From Aureispira sp. CCB-QB1 (GTDB lineage Bacteria > Bacteroidota > Bacteroidia > Chitinophagales > Saprospiraceae), in assembly GCF_000724545.1 (NCBI RefSeq), contig NZ_JHBV01000016.1, positions 310,001 through 374,000 on the forward strand: a DNA stretch of 64,000 bases, read 5' to 3'. Below, piece after piece: positions 25,739 to 34,290 of this stretch. Each line of letters opens with the position of its first letter. Positions within the stretch are counted from its first letter, which is position 1. Both the position numbers and the translations under genes were made by a program. Below the pieces are notes generated by a model that was not told where the DNA came from, did no database searches, and saw nothing but the letters and a program-made list of their open reading frames with translations.

Positions 25739-25781
25739 TAGTTTAATCGTTTTGAGTATTACCGAATAATAAAATTACAAA

Positions 25782-25824
25782 AAGTTGGTTGCTTACGTTA
25801 TTAATAACGCAAAACAACCAACTT
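25782..25824 (-). terminator. Intrinsic terminator between gldM and gldN
   Basis: AAGTTGGTTG (25782-25791) and CAACCAACTT (25815-25824) form a perfect 10-bp stem. An inner palindrome CGTTA-TTAA-TAACG (25796-25809) extends the structure. On the minus strand TTTTT follows. Strong enough to terminate or attenuate after gldM. Confidence 0.75.
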
Positions 25825-25854
25825 GTATTTTATCAATCTCAAAAAAATTTGAAA

Positions 25855-27492
25855 TTATCTAATCTTGAAAGTCAAACCGTTTACACGACGACCAGCACTA
25901 TCACCTGGACATCTAGCTTTTACGTCTGTAAATGCATATTGATCACCTGGTTTTGCTTGTCTAACAGCAGAAGCAATTTGACCAGAGAAACGACCTCCTT
26001 TTCCTTTTAGTTCTACTGCATCTTGACGTTTACGTGTATAGTACATAGTATATGATTGTACTTGACATCTCGCATCAAAGTCAAAGTTTTCTAACCATGC
26101 AGCCAAACCTGGTTGAGCTTTGAACTCACCAGATCCCATTAAACCATCCACTTTCTTACCTAACTTTACGATAGGATCTGGAATACGTTTAACACGGAAC
26201 TTAAATGGAAACTTCTTACCGTTTTTAGTATCAGTTACAGTAATTGTTGCTTCACCTGGTTTTTTAGCTGTTACGATATAGCTAGTTTTTCCTTTAGATT
26301 TCAAAGTACCACCAGTCATAGAAACTTTCATAGCTGAAGTTGTGATACCAGCAGCAGCAACTGTTACTGGGTTGTCAACACCAACATAGAATACATTCAT
26401 CTTGTCAGCAGCAACGTTCACAGAAGGTTGACCTACTTCGTAAGAGAATTCTTTTTTGAATGTTTCTACCTCACCTGTTTGTGGATTTTTTACAGAGATA
26501 GTAGCTGTATATTTCTTCTCACCTACACTAGATCCAGAAGCTGTATACTTTGCTTTACCATCTACTACATTTAATCTGCTACCACCAACAGAAACAGAGA
26601 AATCAGCTTGAGAAGAGTACGCTCCCAATGCAATTTCTGATTCGTACTTTTCACCTAATAAGATGTAAGGCTTAGAAGACTGGGAAAATACGTCAAACTT
26701 ATCGTAAGTCAACTCCATTTTACCCATTTGACTAGCCAAGAAGTTAATCACAGCAGCCTCAGAAGTTCTTGCATCGTTTTGGAATTTACGCAACATTGGA
26801 TAAATCGCAGCTACTGGCATGTGCCCAAAAGTAAATTCTTCCCATGATTTACCTTCGTGTTGTTCTGGATTATATTTTTCGTCTGCAACTAAAGTCATTT
26901 CAGACTCCAAACGCTTCAATGTTTCGTCTTTTTTGTTTTTATCAGCAAAGATAGTTCCTTTGATACCACCATTGTCCCAAAGACCACCTACGAAATCAAG
27001 ATAAGCTTGTTTTAGCTTTTTAATTTCAGCAGCAAGAATTTGACCTTGAGGTTCTTTTTTCTCACTACCATAGTCTCCAGATACAAAGATACGTTGAGGA
27101 GTATCTTTATCTTTTTTACCAATAGGTTTTCCTGCCAATTCAGGATGACCTTGTGACTCAGCCTCTTCAGCAGTATAAGCTCCACCAGACTCTTCTACCA
27201 TACGCTCTCTCAAACCAGTAACGAAAGTATTGAATCCAACAGTAATATTTTTAGCCTCTTTTGCTTTTTCTACTAAAGGTTGGTATTGTGTTTTAGTTTT
27301 TGCAGTTTCCGCCATACTCTCAATAACACTGGTTACGGAGGCCTCTACAATTTGATTATTTTTCTTTATACCCTTATCGAGCATAAAAAACGCATTTATG
27401 ATTTCAGCTGATACATTCAACGCTAACATAGCTGTCAAAACCAGATACATCAGGTTAATCATCAGCTGTCTTGGTTCCTTAGGAATTGACAT
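25855..27492 (-). CDS. gldM: T9SS/gliding motor protein GldM (PorM)
   Basis: 545 residues. Cytoplasmic start MSIPKEPRQ with Arg8, one transmembrane helix (about 12-35), then periplasmic D1 (about 40-225, with WDNGGIKGTIFAD), D2 (about 255-353), D3 (from VNVAADKMNVFYVG, about 358-435) and D4 (from RIPDPIVK, about 438-545). GldM dimers insert into the GldL pentamer and transmit proton-driven rotation to the GldK/N ring. Two Cys in D4 (ARCQVQ, ARCPGD) are shared with the other D4 proteins here. Own promoter motif at 27580-27607, own terminator after it. It is the reference for the dispersed GldM modules in this window. Confidence 0.97.
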   Translation of the reverse strand: MSIPKEPRQLMINLMYLVLTAMLALNVSAEIINAFFMLDKGIKKNNQIVEASVTSVIESMAETAKTKTQYQPLVEKAKEAKNITVGFNTFVTGLRERMVEESGGAYTAEEAESQGHPELAGKPIGKKDKDTPQRIFVSGDYGSEKKEPQGQILAAEIKKLKQAYLDFVGGLWDNGGIKGTIFADKNKKDETLKRLESEMTLVADEKYNPEQHEGKSWEEFTFGHMPVAAIYPMLRKFQNDARTSEAAVINFLASQMGKMELTYDKFDVFSQSSKPYILLGEKYESEIALGAYSSQADFSVSVGGSRLNVVDGKAKYTASGSSVGEKKYTATISVKNPQTGEVETFKKEFSYEVGQPSVNVAADKMNVFYVGVDNPVTVAAAGITTSAMKVSMTGGTLKSKGKTSYIVTAKKPGEATITVTDTKNGKKFPFKFRVKRIPDPIVKLGKKVDGLMGSGEFKAQPGLAAWLENFDFDARCQVQSYTMYYTRKRQDAVELKGKGGRFSGQIASAVRQAKPGDQYAFTDVKARCPGDSAGRRVNGLTFKIR

Positions 27493-27579
27493 GCTTCTTT
27501 TTTTTTTGTCTAATTAATGTTTTTTCTTCTGTTTTCTCCAATCAGATTAAATGGTTTCCATACTGAAATCAACTATGGT

Positions 27580-27607
27580 TATAACGCATCAATCTATTAA
27601 AGTTACA
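27580..27607 (-). promoter_or_regulatory. Shared T9SS-type promoter motif upstream of gldM
   Basis: On the minus strand: TGTAAC (27607-27602), 16 bases, GTTATA (27585-27580). It lies in the 143-bp gap between gldL and gldM, 87 bp before the gldM start. Confidence 0.6.
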
Positions 27608-27635
27608 GTTTTTTGCCTCTTAAAAAAGAAAGATA

Positions 27636-28244
27636 TTATCCTTTCATAGCAGTTAGCATACCACCGTATACTTTGTTCATGCTAGATAAGTTACCATTTA
27701 ATTTCTTAAGCTCTTCTCTGTAAACATTTACGTCTTCAGCAGAATCCGCAACATTTTGAATAGCGTTAGAAAGAACAGATACAAATTTACCAGTCTCTTT
27801 AGTTAATTTTCCTACATCGTCAAAATCAAGACCAGCAAAGATATCCAAGCTCTTCATAGTTTTAGACATAGTTTGTAACTCTGCTACCATTTGGCTTTGT
27901 TGAGACTCCAATGGAGTAACAGCAGTTTTCATTCCGTTCATTGCCTCAATTAAAGCTTCTGGATTTGCAGATCCACCACCACCGTTACCAGCTTGGTCGC
28001 TAATATCTACACCTGCTTTATCCAACCCTGGGTACAATTGCTCCCAGTAGTAATCTTTGTGTGGAGGAAGTACTCCTAGCATTAAGAATAGGCATGCCTC
28101 TGTAATTAGCCCAACAGTTAACATCTCAGATGCAAAAGGCCAACTTTGAATCTTAAAAAGAGCACCGACAAGTACAACAGCTGCACCCACACCGATGATA
28201 AGATTCTTTACATAAGCAAACGTTGAAGAATGTATGAAACTCAT
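27636..28244 (-). CDS. gldL: T9SS/gliding motor protein GldL (PorL)
   Basis: 202 residues. Two N-terminal transmembrane helices (about 12-31 and 40-58) with Glu49 in the second (GLITEACLFL), at the same number as the proton-channel glutamate known in Flavobacterium johnsoniae GldL. A Gly/Asn-rich linker (NGGGGSANP) and a long cytoplasmic coiled-coil tail (about 95-202) follow. GldL forms the pentameric proton-powered stator-like ring around the GldM dimer helix. Upstream gene of gldM; own promoter motif at 28361-28388. Only one gldL is visible for two gldM genes with almost identical helices. Confidence 0.96.
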   Translation of the reverse strand: MSFIHSSTFAYVKNLIIGVGAAVVLVGALFKIQSWPFASEMLTVGLITEACLFLMLGVLPPHKDYYWEQLYPGLDKAGVDISDQAGNGGGGSANPEALIEAMNGMKTAVTPLESQQSQMVAELQTMSKTMKSLDIFAGLDFDDVGKLTKETGKFVSVLSNAIQNVADSAEDVNVYREELKKLNGNLSSMNKVYGGMLTAMKG

Positions 28245-28360
28245 GATTTAAAAAAGTTTAAAAAGGTTATATAAAATATAAAATAAAGGGTCTCTAGAAA
28301 GAATTCGGATGGTGTTTTTGTTGATAAAGCAAAACATCACTTTCCAAAAACTTTCGTAAG

Positions 28361-28388
28361 TATAACACTATTTTATATAAAGGTTACA
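28361..28388 (-). promoter_or_regulatory. Shared T9SS-type promoter motif upstream of gldL
   Basis: On the minus strand: TGTAAC (28388-28383), 16 bases, GTTATA (28366-28361), with the TGTAACCTTT core. It lies 116 bp upstream of the gldL start. Confidence 0.62.
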
Positions 28389-28985
28389 CTTTTTGAAAAA
28401 AAAAAAGTTTTTTTTTTCAAAAAAAATGCGTCTTAAACAGTTTACACCTTCGATTCATAAACAGATAAAGCAATTTATCCAAACTAAATTTTGTCTTTTT
28501 TTTCATCCTCAAAGTTTCCTTTCTATTTGCCTGTTTTTTGTTTTATCAAATGCTATTTTTAGCACCTCCTACAACAATAAGCTAATCAACAAAATACACA
28601 TAAATATTTTGATTTTTAAAATTATTTTTTTTAAAGTAGAACACTTACTTTTATTTTTTTTGAAACGATAAGAATGTACACCAAACGATTGCAATTAAAA
28701 TCTTATTTGGTCTTTGCTAAAAGACATGTTTCTAACCTTTTATTTTGATAAAAAAAGGAAATTCTATTTTTTCGACTATTTTGTCAAATTTTTGACATAA
28801 AATGCTGTTTCTAAATTTTGGCATTTCTCCTATTTTGGATTCAAACGAGGAAATTTATTTATAAAAGACAAGATTTTGTGTCTAAAGAATCGAAACAACT
28901 AGCAACAATAATTCCTACTCTAGATTACTAAATAAACATACAAGAGCAATATAAATTTGACCTGTAAGTAACCTTCATAGAATAG
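28389..28985. other. Very AT-rich gene-free stretch between gldK and gldL
   Basis: About 600 bp rich in A and T runs (for example 28394-28427). No supported gene: a plus-strand frame at 28393-28671 is a low-complexity Lys/Phe product. Together with a strong terminator it separates gldK from gldL, which are usually adjacent. Confidence 0.5.
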
Positions 28986-29025
28986 AAAAAGTCGTATTAC
29001 TCATTCGTGAGCAATACGACTTTTT
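28986..29025 (-). terminator. Intrinsic terminator after gldK
   Basis: GTCGTATT-A-CTC (28991-29002) pairs with GAG-C-AATACGAC (29009-29020), flanked by A5 and T6 runs. Very strong and bidirectional in form. It lies 22 bp after the gldK stop. Confidence 0.9.
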
Positions 29026-29047
29026 TATTAGAATCAAACGGACTAGT

Positions 29048-30310
29048 TTAGTTAAAATCATTCATTGAACGTCCCAAGAATGTCAATACATTACGGAAAC
29101 CGATGTATGATTTTGTTGTATCTTGGAATTCCCAGTGACGAGTTCCTGTTTGAATATAATACATAATATCTTTCCAAGAACCACCGCGAATTACTTTACG
29201 CTTCCAAGCTGTAGGATCTTCTTCTTGAGCATCAAAACGAATATCTGGTTGCAAATCGTGCAAGAAAGCATAAGCATTCTCATAATAAGCAGAAGAAGTC
29301 CACTCTGCTACGTTTCCAGACATATTGTATAATCCATAATCGTTTGCAAAGTAAGCATCTGCACGTACTGTGTACAATCCACCATCTGCAGGATAATCTC
29401 CACGACCTGGTTTGAAGTTAGCTAACAAACATCCTTTGGCATTACGCACATAGTAACCTCCCCATGGGTAAGGTGCCATATCATGCCCACCTCTTGCAGC
29501 GTATTCCCACTCATGCTCTGTTGGCAAACGGAAATCTTCTGTATTTACTTCTTCAAAGTTGTTCCAAAGGTTTGTTCTCCAGTAAGAGAAAGCATTTGCT
29601 TGTTTCCATGCAATACCTACAACAGGATAATCATCAAAAGCAGGATGCCAGAAGTAGTTACGCGTCATTGGCTCATTATAAGAGTAAGAGAAATCGCGAA
29701 TCCATACTAAGGTATCTGGATAAATTCTTGTTGCATCTTTTTTGATATAATCTGAACGATTGTGTTTTTCTTTAGAATGTCTGTTATAGTCATCAGACCA
29801 AGAGAAATCTTGTGCCGCTCCTTTCCAATCGTACCATTGGTAATCAAATACCAATTGACGAATATCTAAGTTACGAGAGCTACCAAATTGTTCATCTCCT
29901 TGATAGAACATTCCGTCTAGTTCTCCACCAGCAGAATAATCTAACTCTTGTTCCCAATCTACTCCTTGGATTCCTCCAGGATAATCTCTAGTATGGCCCA
30001 ATTGAATGTGAGCAATAGAATCGCGTACCCATTCTACAAATTGACGATACTCATTGTTTGTAATTTCGGTATCATCCATAAAAAATCCTTGAATAGAGAT
30101 TTGTTTTGGACGTTGTACTAAAGAAGAATTTACATCTTGATCACTTGGTCCTATATGTAAAGTTCCAGAAGGAACATACTGCATACCATAAGGTTGGATA
30201 GGCTTCCATGTTGGTCGTTCTAATATCCCCGTCAATTGACCAGATTCTACTTTTGCACATGAAGCAAAAAGTAAAGTGATGAATAAAATAGCTAAAATTT
30301 GTTTTTTCAT
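29048..30310 (-). CDS. gldK: T9SS ring lipoprotein GldK (PorK)
   Basis: 420 residues. Lipoprotein signal peptide ending FASC (Cys18). The rest is a formylglycine-generating-enzyme-like (FGE-sulfatase) fold: MDDTEITNNEYRQFVEWV, FRLPTEHEWEYAARGG, YNMSGNVAEWTSSAY, VIRGGSWKD and YIGFRNVL. This is the typical GldK/PorK architecture, anchored in the outer membrane and forming the ring with GldN. The enzyme fold is considered structural in this family. Preceded by porP/sprF with a 231-bp gap and followed by a strong terminator, so it is transcribed apart from gldLMN. Confidence 0.96.
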   Translation of the reverse strand: MKKQILAILFITLLFASCAKVESGQLTGILERPTWKPIQPYGMQYVPSGTLHIGPSDQDVNSSLVQRPKQISIQGFFMDDTEITNNEYRQFVEWVRDSIAHIQLGHTRDYPGGIQGVDWEQELDYSAGGELDGMFYQGDEQFGSSRNLDIRQLVFDYQWYDWKGAAQDFSWSDDYNRHSKEKHNRSDYIKKDATRIYPDTLVWIRDFSYSYNEPMTRNYFWHPAFDDYPVVGIAWKQANAFSYWRTNLWNNFEEVNTEDFRLPTEHEWEYAARGGHDMAPYPWGGYYVRNAKGCLLANFKPGRGDYPADGGLYTVRADAYFANDYGLYNMSGNVAEWTSSAYYENAYAFLHDLQPDIRFDAQEEDPTAWKRKVIRGGSWKDIMYYIQTGTRHWEFQDTTKSYIGFRNVLTFLGRSMNDFN

Positions 30311-30541
30311 GTTCGCACCCGAGTTTAAAACCGTTTTTCTTAAAAAAGCACTAACTATATTTTATTGGAAAGGCGACCGCAAATATAGCTGTAAAAAAGT
30401 TAGTTATCAAATAAAAGGCTTGTTTCTTATCAGACAAGGCAACATCTGATGATAATATTAGAAACGTGTTTTGATTACTAACGGTAATAATGGTCTTCTT
30501 ATTATCTACTTTCGTAAACTTTCAAAGTTTTTTTTGTGAAA

Positions 30542-31513
30542 TTATAAAAATCTAGGGTTATAGATAATTTTTGAAGGTATTTCTTTCCCAATTTTTTTAT
30601 TAAGATTGTAATTTAACACTACTTCATGAGATCCACTGTTGTAAGATTGAAGACTTCCTACAGACAAATCATAGGAGTAGGCTAACATTATATTTTTGGT
30701 AATTTGCATTCCTACAAGAAAGACAACAGCATCTGTCGAAGTATTATCATACCCTCTAAACGCTACTCCTCCAAAAATATTGTTGTTCCATTTTAAAATA
30801 ACGGCAATTTCTGGTTGAAATTTTATAAAATCTGTTTTTAAGAGAAAAGAAGGGTGCAAATAGAACTTGTCTGTCAACTTGATATTTCCAGCAGCACTAA
30901 AGAAATAGCCTCTATTGTAAGTTACAGAAGCATCTGTTGCCAAATCTAATGTAGGCTGGGTCAGATTAATAGCAGCTACTCCTATTTCAAAAAAACGATG
31001 TTTGTAATAAGCCGCGGCATCCATACTAAAAGACATTCCTGTTTCATTCGCTATTGGCACATTAGGATCGTTGTGGTCAATTCCTAGTTCGTAGTTTCCT
31101 TCGGGTGTAAGCAACTTAGAACCGTCCAAACTTTTTTGCAAAAATCGCCCTGCCACTCCCAACGACAGCTTTCCACTTTTGCCTAAGTCTACAATATAAC
31201 TGTAAGAGCCTCTAATGGATAAGTTTTGATAAGCTCCTATGGCATCGTATTCAAATCCCAATCCAACTCCACTACTGATATATTCAATTGGCAAATGCGC
31301 ATTAAAATTGATATTAAGAGGACTACCAGGAAATCCGACCCACTGTTTTCTAAATACGCCTGTTATACTAAGCGATTCATCTAAGCCATTATAGGCATTA
31401 TTATAAGCATACTTATTTAGCATGTACATAGAATATTGAGTCGGTTGCTGCGCCCAACTTTTTGTTGTGATAAACAATAAACAACCAAACAGTATATAGT
31501 TAAGTCTTTTCAT
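30542..31513 (-). CDS. PorP/SprF family outer-membrane protein
   Basis: 323 residues with a Sec signal peptide (cleavage after KSWA). Outer-membrane beta-barrel of the PorP/SprF family: QPTQYSMYMLNKYAYNNAYNG at the mature N-terminus (shown in part: QYSMYMLNKYAYNNAYNG), FRKQWVGFPGSPLN, an IDLGKSGKLSLGVAGRF-like segment and a C-terminal HEVVLNYNL strand. In Porphyromonas the gene order is porP-porK-porL-porM-porN, the same as here. PorP/SprF proteins are needed for T9SS or for surface display of adhesins such as SprB. T9SS-type promoter motif 62 bp upstream. Confidence 0.93.
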   Translation of the reverse strand: MKRLNYILFGCLLFITTKSWAQQPTQYSMYMLNKYAYNNAYNGLDESLSITGVFRKQWVGFPGSPLNINFNAHLPIEYISSGVGLGFEYDAIGAYQNLSIRGSYSYIVDLGKSGKLSLGVAGRFLQKSLDGSKLLTPEGNYELGIDHNDPNVPIANETGMSFSMDAAAYYKHRFFEIGVAAINLTQPTLDLATDASVTYNRGYFFSAAGNIKLTDKFYLHPSFLLKTDFIKFQPEIAVILKWNNNIFGGVAFRGYDNTSTDAVVFLVGMQITKNIMLAYSYDLSVGSLQSYNSGSHEVVLNYNLNKKIGKEIPSKIIYNPRFL

Positions 31514-31575
31514 AAGTAAAATTATAATAAGTGTTTGCTGATCTATTTTAACAAACCACCAACAAACCAGTGATA

Positions 31576-31603
31576 ATTAACAGTTTTTTTTAGTTTGGTT
31601 ACA
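31576..31603 (-). promoter_or_regulatory. Shared T9SS-type promoter motif upstream of porP/sprF
   Basis: On the minus strand: TGTAAC (31603-31598), 16 bases, GTTAAT (31581-31576). It lies 62 bp upstream of the start. It is the weakest of the five in the second half. Confidence 0.5.
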
Positions 31604-31684
31604 CTAATTCCCTAAAACTATACTAGCAGACTCAATTTCCCAAGACTAATTTTAAGCAAGGTACCTTTTATAAAGAAGCTCTCT

Positions 31685-32638
31685 TTATCCCAAATAATAG
31701 CCTAGTATTGCTGCTAAGATAAATAGTAGAACAACCTGCCACCAGACTACAGGTCGATTGGGTTTTCGCAAAAATCGTCTCGTCTCAATTGTCTCCTCTT
31801 CTTCCAAAACTAAAGGCACATGAGTTGGTGGTTCCCAGTTTTTTATGACCGCAATAATTTCTCCACAATTGCCCCAGCGCATTTCTTTTTCTCTTTTAAG
31901 GCACTTTTCGACAATTTTTTGATAAGGTTGCGGGATTTCATCCAACAAACCTAATTCCCAATCCTCCTCTCCCACAATTCTATCTTGTATTTTAGCATTG
32001 GTTAAACTGGCGCTTTTCTCACCAAAAGGCAAACGTCCTGTCCACAATTTATACAACAATACACCATATGCCCAGATATCGGTTTGCTCACTAACTTCTG
32101 CCGTCTGCTCAAACTGCTCAGGTGCTAGGTATTCGTAGTCTGAAAAAAACGCTAATGGAACTTTATTTTTGTTGCCATAATTGATAAACACAGGAACATA
32201 ATTACCAAACTCTTTTTGCAATAGAATATGCCTAGCAGATAAATTTTGCCACACAATTCCTTGGGCATGCAGATAATAAAGTCCATCTAAAACTTGATCT
32301 GCAATCAACTTCTTGTCTGCGTTTTCTAAGTACAGTTGTTGGTTTAAATCTCCTAAATTTAACAATGGCATCAAGGCAATTGTTGTTATAATCCCCTCTG
32401 CAAAACGATAATTTTCCGAATAAGGCATTAAGTTGGGATGTTCCAACTCCTTAGCTGCGTGATATCGCTCCTCAAAAATCCCTTGATCAAAGTTAGGATG
32501 TACTTCACTAATTTTGGCTGCCCAAACCTTATTTGTTTCTTTATCTATAGTCTTATAAACGCTCCCAAAGTTTTTTTGGTCCAGTGAGGCGGTTTGATCT
32601 ACCTCGTATTTTTCAAAAAAATCCTTTAAAGTTTTCAT
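31685..32638 (-). CDS. Membrane-anchored protein kinase-like protein, probable pseudokinase
   Basis: 317 residues from the ATG at 32638, chosen because AAGGAAG precedes it by 7 bases; a GTG start 21 bases upstream is possible. Kinase fold with a glycine-loop remnant (QKNFGSVYK), the beta3 lysine (AAKIS, Lys42), LAPEQF (172-174) and DIWAYGVLLYKLWTGRLPFG. The catalytic HRD motif is replaced by WQN (130-132) and DFG by NYG (153-155), so both the catalytic base and the metal-binding Asp are missing. A single C-terminal transmembrane helix (about 296-314) anchors it with the kinase-like domain in the cytoplasm. Next to the T9SS locus; a scaffold or regulatory role is inferred. Confidence 0.88.
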   Translation of the reverse strand: MKTLKDFFEKYEVDQTASLDQKNFGSVYKTIDKETNKVWAAKISEVHPNFDQGIFEERYHAAKELEHPNLMPYSENYRFAEGIITTIALMPLLNLGDLNQQLYLENADKKLIADQVLDGLYYLHAQGIVWQNLSARHILLQKEFGNYVPVFINYGNKNKVPLAFFSDYEYLAPEQFEQTAEVSEQTDIWAYGVLLYKLWTGRLPFGEKSASLTNAKIQDRIVGEEDWELGLLDEIPQPYQKIVEKCLKREKEMRWGNCGEIIAVIKNWEPPTHVPLVLEEEETIETRRFLRKPNRPVVWWQVVLLFILAAILGYYLG

Positions 32639-32803
32639 TGGTATTTCTTCCTTCGTCACGATATTAACGATATGCTATACAATTTTGGGACAATCATGGT
32701 TCAATTCTTATTGTTTGTTCTCAACCTTTCAACAAAGCTCTTCTATTTTATTAGATTTGTCAAGTCCCCTTTTGTTTTTGTATAGAAGTTATAAAAAACG
32801 GTA

Positions 32804-34177
32804 CTATTCATGCCATTTACTCCAATCACCTGTAATTGCTAAGGTCAAGCCAGGCACTTGAATATTTACAAATAGCGTTTTTCCCGATGGAGAAAAACAA
32901 ACACCTGCAAATTCGGATTGATAACCTATGTTTTCAGCAATTTGATAAAATTTTCCTTTGGGAGTAATTCCAAAAATTCTCGGCTTAATCCCATCCTCAC
33001 AAAACACCACATCGCCCCAAGGGGCAACTGTTAAGTTATCACAATACCTAAGAACAGAAGTATCGTTGGGTTCTGCGTACAACTCTAATCTACATTCATT
33101 CCCTTTTCGTTCCTCCTTATACGTACCCTCGTATTGGCTTGGTATATACTTAAAAATTTGCCCTGTTTTTAGTTGACCACCATTGGTACAGGCAAAGTAC
33201 AGTTCTTTTTCACCAAACCAAATCCCCTCTCCTCGTGCAAAAATAGCACTGCCTGCGGCATGTCCACGAATCCTCAGATCATCTTTGTCTGTATCTACAT
33301 CTTCCATATCAATCCACTTAACAGCATACTTTATTCCTGGTTTTAGCCGAGCTTCGTCCCAATTGCGCGTATCCATTCCTGATTTCCAAACAAATGCCAA
33401 TGCTTGCAACTTACCACGCTTGTGCAATTCTCCTTTTACATTTGGAATAAAACGATAAAACAGACCTTCGTGTCTATCTTCTGTTAAATAAACAATACCT
33501 GTACGAGGATCGACCGCAACAGCCTCGTGATTAAAACGCCCCATAGCTTTGAGAGGCACAGGGTATTTTAATCCTATTTTTTCGGTTGCAGGCACTTCAA
33601 ATACGTAGCCATGCCTTTTTTCATGTACGTCATCTTTAATATAAACGTATTCCTCACAAGTCAGCCACGATCCCCAAGGTGTCACCCCTCCAGCACAATT
33701 TCGCCCAGTTCCTGCCAAGCTCATAAACACTTTTTCTACTTGTTGTGTTTTTTCATTATAAATACTAGTAGTAGTCCCTCCCAAATGAGGATACTTATTA
33801 TATCCCATGTCATAAATTCGTTTTGAATTTGCTCGGTGCAAATATTGATTGCTATATCCAAAGGGCGAATCGGTCAAATAGCCTGGTGAGTTTTCATGAT
33901 TTCGAATTAAAATGACTCGACCATTTTTTCCTTCAAAAGTTCCCATTCCATCCCCTCTTCCTGGCAACAATAAGCCATCGTGCATGGTTGAGCCTTTCTC
34001 TGCAATAATCTTAAAAGAAAACCCTTTGGGTAATTTCAATATTCCTTGATCTTCTAAAGGTCCATACCCATTTACCAACAAATCGTGTTTGAGTTCATGT
34101 GCAAAAGTTTGCAATCCAGAAAACCCTAAACTGACAGCCCCCATCATTTTTAAAAAACTTCTACGCGTTGATTTCAT
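32804..34177 (-). CDS. PhoX-family phosphatase (DUF839)
   Basis: 457 residues. Twin-arginine signal TRRSFLKMMG followed by a hydrophobic core, so it is exported folded. Then a beta-propeller-type PhoX protein: ILKLPKGFSFKII, GRGDGMGTF, IRNHENSPG, CAGGVTPWGSWLTCEEYV, GRFNHEAVAVDPRTGIVYLTEDR, and FACTNGGQ and FCEDGI segments with acidic metal ligands. PhoX enzymes are calcium/iron phosphomonoesterases. It may instead be one of the related PhoX-like proteins without proven activity. Downstream of the 34291-36629 operon by 113 bp, with a short hairpin repeat in the gap. Confidence 0.9.
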   Translation of the reverse strand: MKSTRRSFLKMMGAVSLGFSGLQTFAHELKHDLLVNGYGPLEDQGILKLPKGFSFKIIAEKGSTMHDGLLLPGRGDGMGTFEGKNGRVILIRNHENSPGYLTDSPFGYSNQYLHRANSKRIYDMGYNKYPHLGGTTTSIYNEKTQQVEKVFMSLAGTGRNCAGGVTPWGSWLTCEEYVYIKDDVHEKRHGYVFEVPATEKIGLKYPVPLKAMGRFNHEAVAVDPRTGIVYLTEDRHEGLFYRFIPNVKGELHKRGKLQALAFVWKSGMDTRNWDEARLKPGIKYAVKWIDMEDVDTDKDDLRIRGHAAGSAIFARGEGIWFGEKELYFACTNGGQLKTGQIFKYIPSQYEGTYKEERKGNECRLELYAEPNDTSVLRYCDNLTVAPWGDVVFCEDGIKPRIFGITPKGKFYQIAENIGYQSEFAGVCFSPSGKTLFVNIQVPGLTLAITGDWSKWHE

Positions 34178-34193
34178 ATTGTTTATTTTAAGA

Positions 34194-34234
34194 AGTAGTT
34201 AGCGATGCTGCTACTTCGTGGTCGTTGATTTTTT
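34194..34234. repeat. Short dispersed hairpin repeat
   Basis: About 41 bp. GTAG-TT-AGC-GAT-GCTGCTAC can fold back, followed by TTCGTGGTCGTTGATTTTTT. It is nearly identical to 43059-43099. Intergenic. Confidence 0.6.
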
Positions 34235-34290
34235 AAGCTATACCAAAGATGGCATCTCCAACCATGGCAATAGCATTTCGTTCTTTAGGC

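Noticed and set aside
28393-28671. Plus-strand reading frame in the gldK-gldL gap
   Set aside because: Its product is Lys/Phe/Ile-rich low complexity from A and T runs, it has no homology I can see, and it overlaps the gldL promoter side; best regarded as AT-rich noise.
29048-30310. Sulfatase-modifying formylglycine-generating enzyme
   Set aside because: The FGE-like fold is the normal structural part of GldK/PorK lipoproteins and the gene lies in the gld locus; no sulfatase is nearby.
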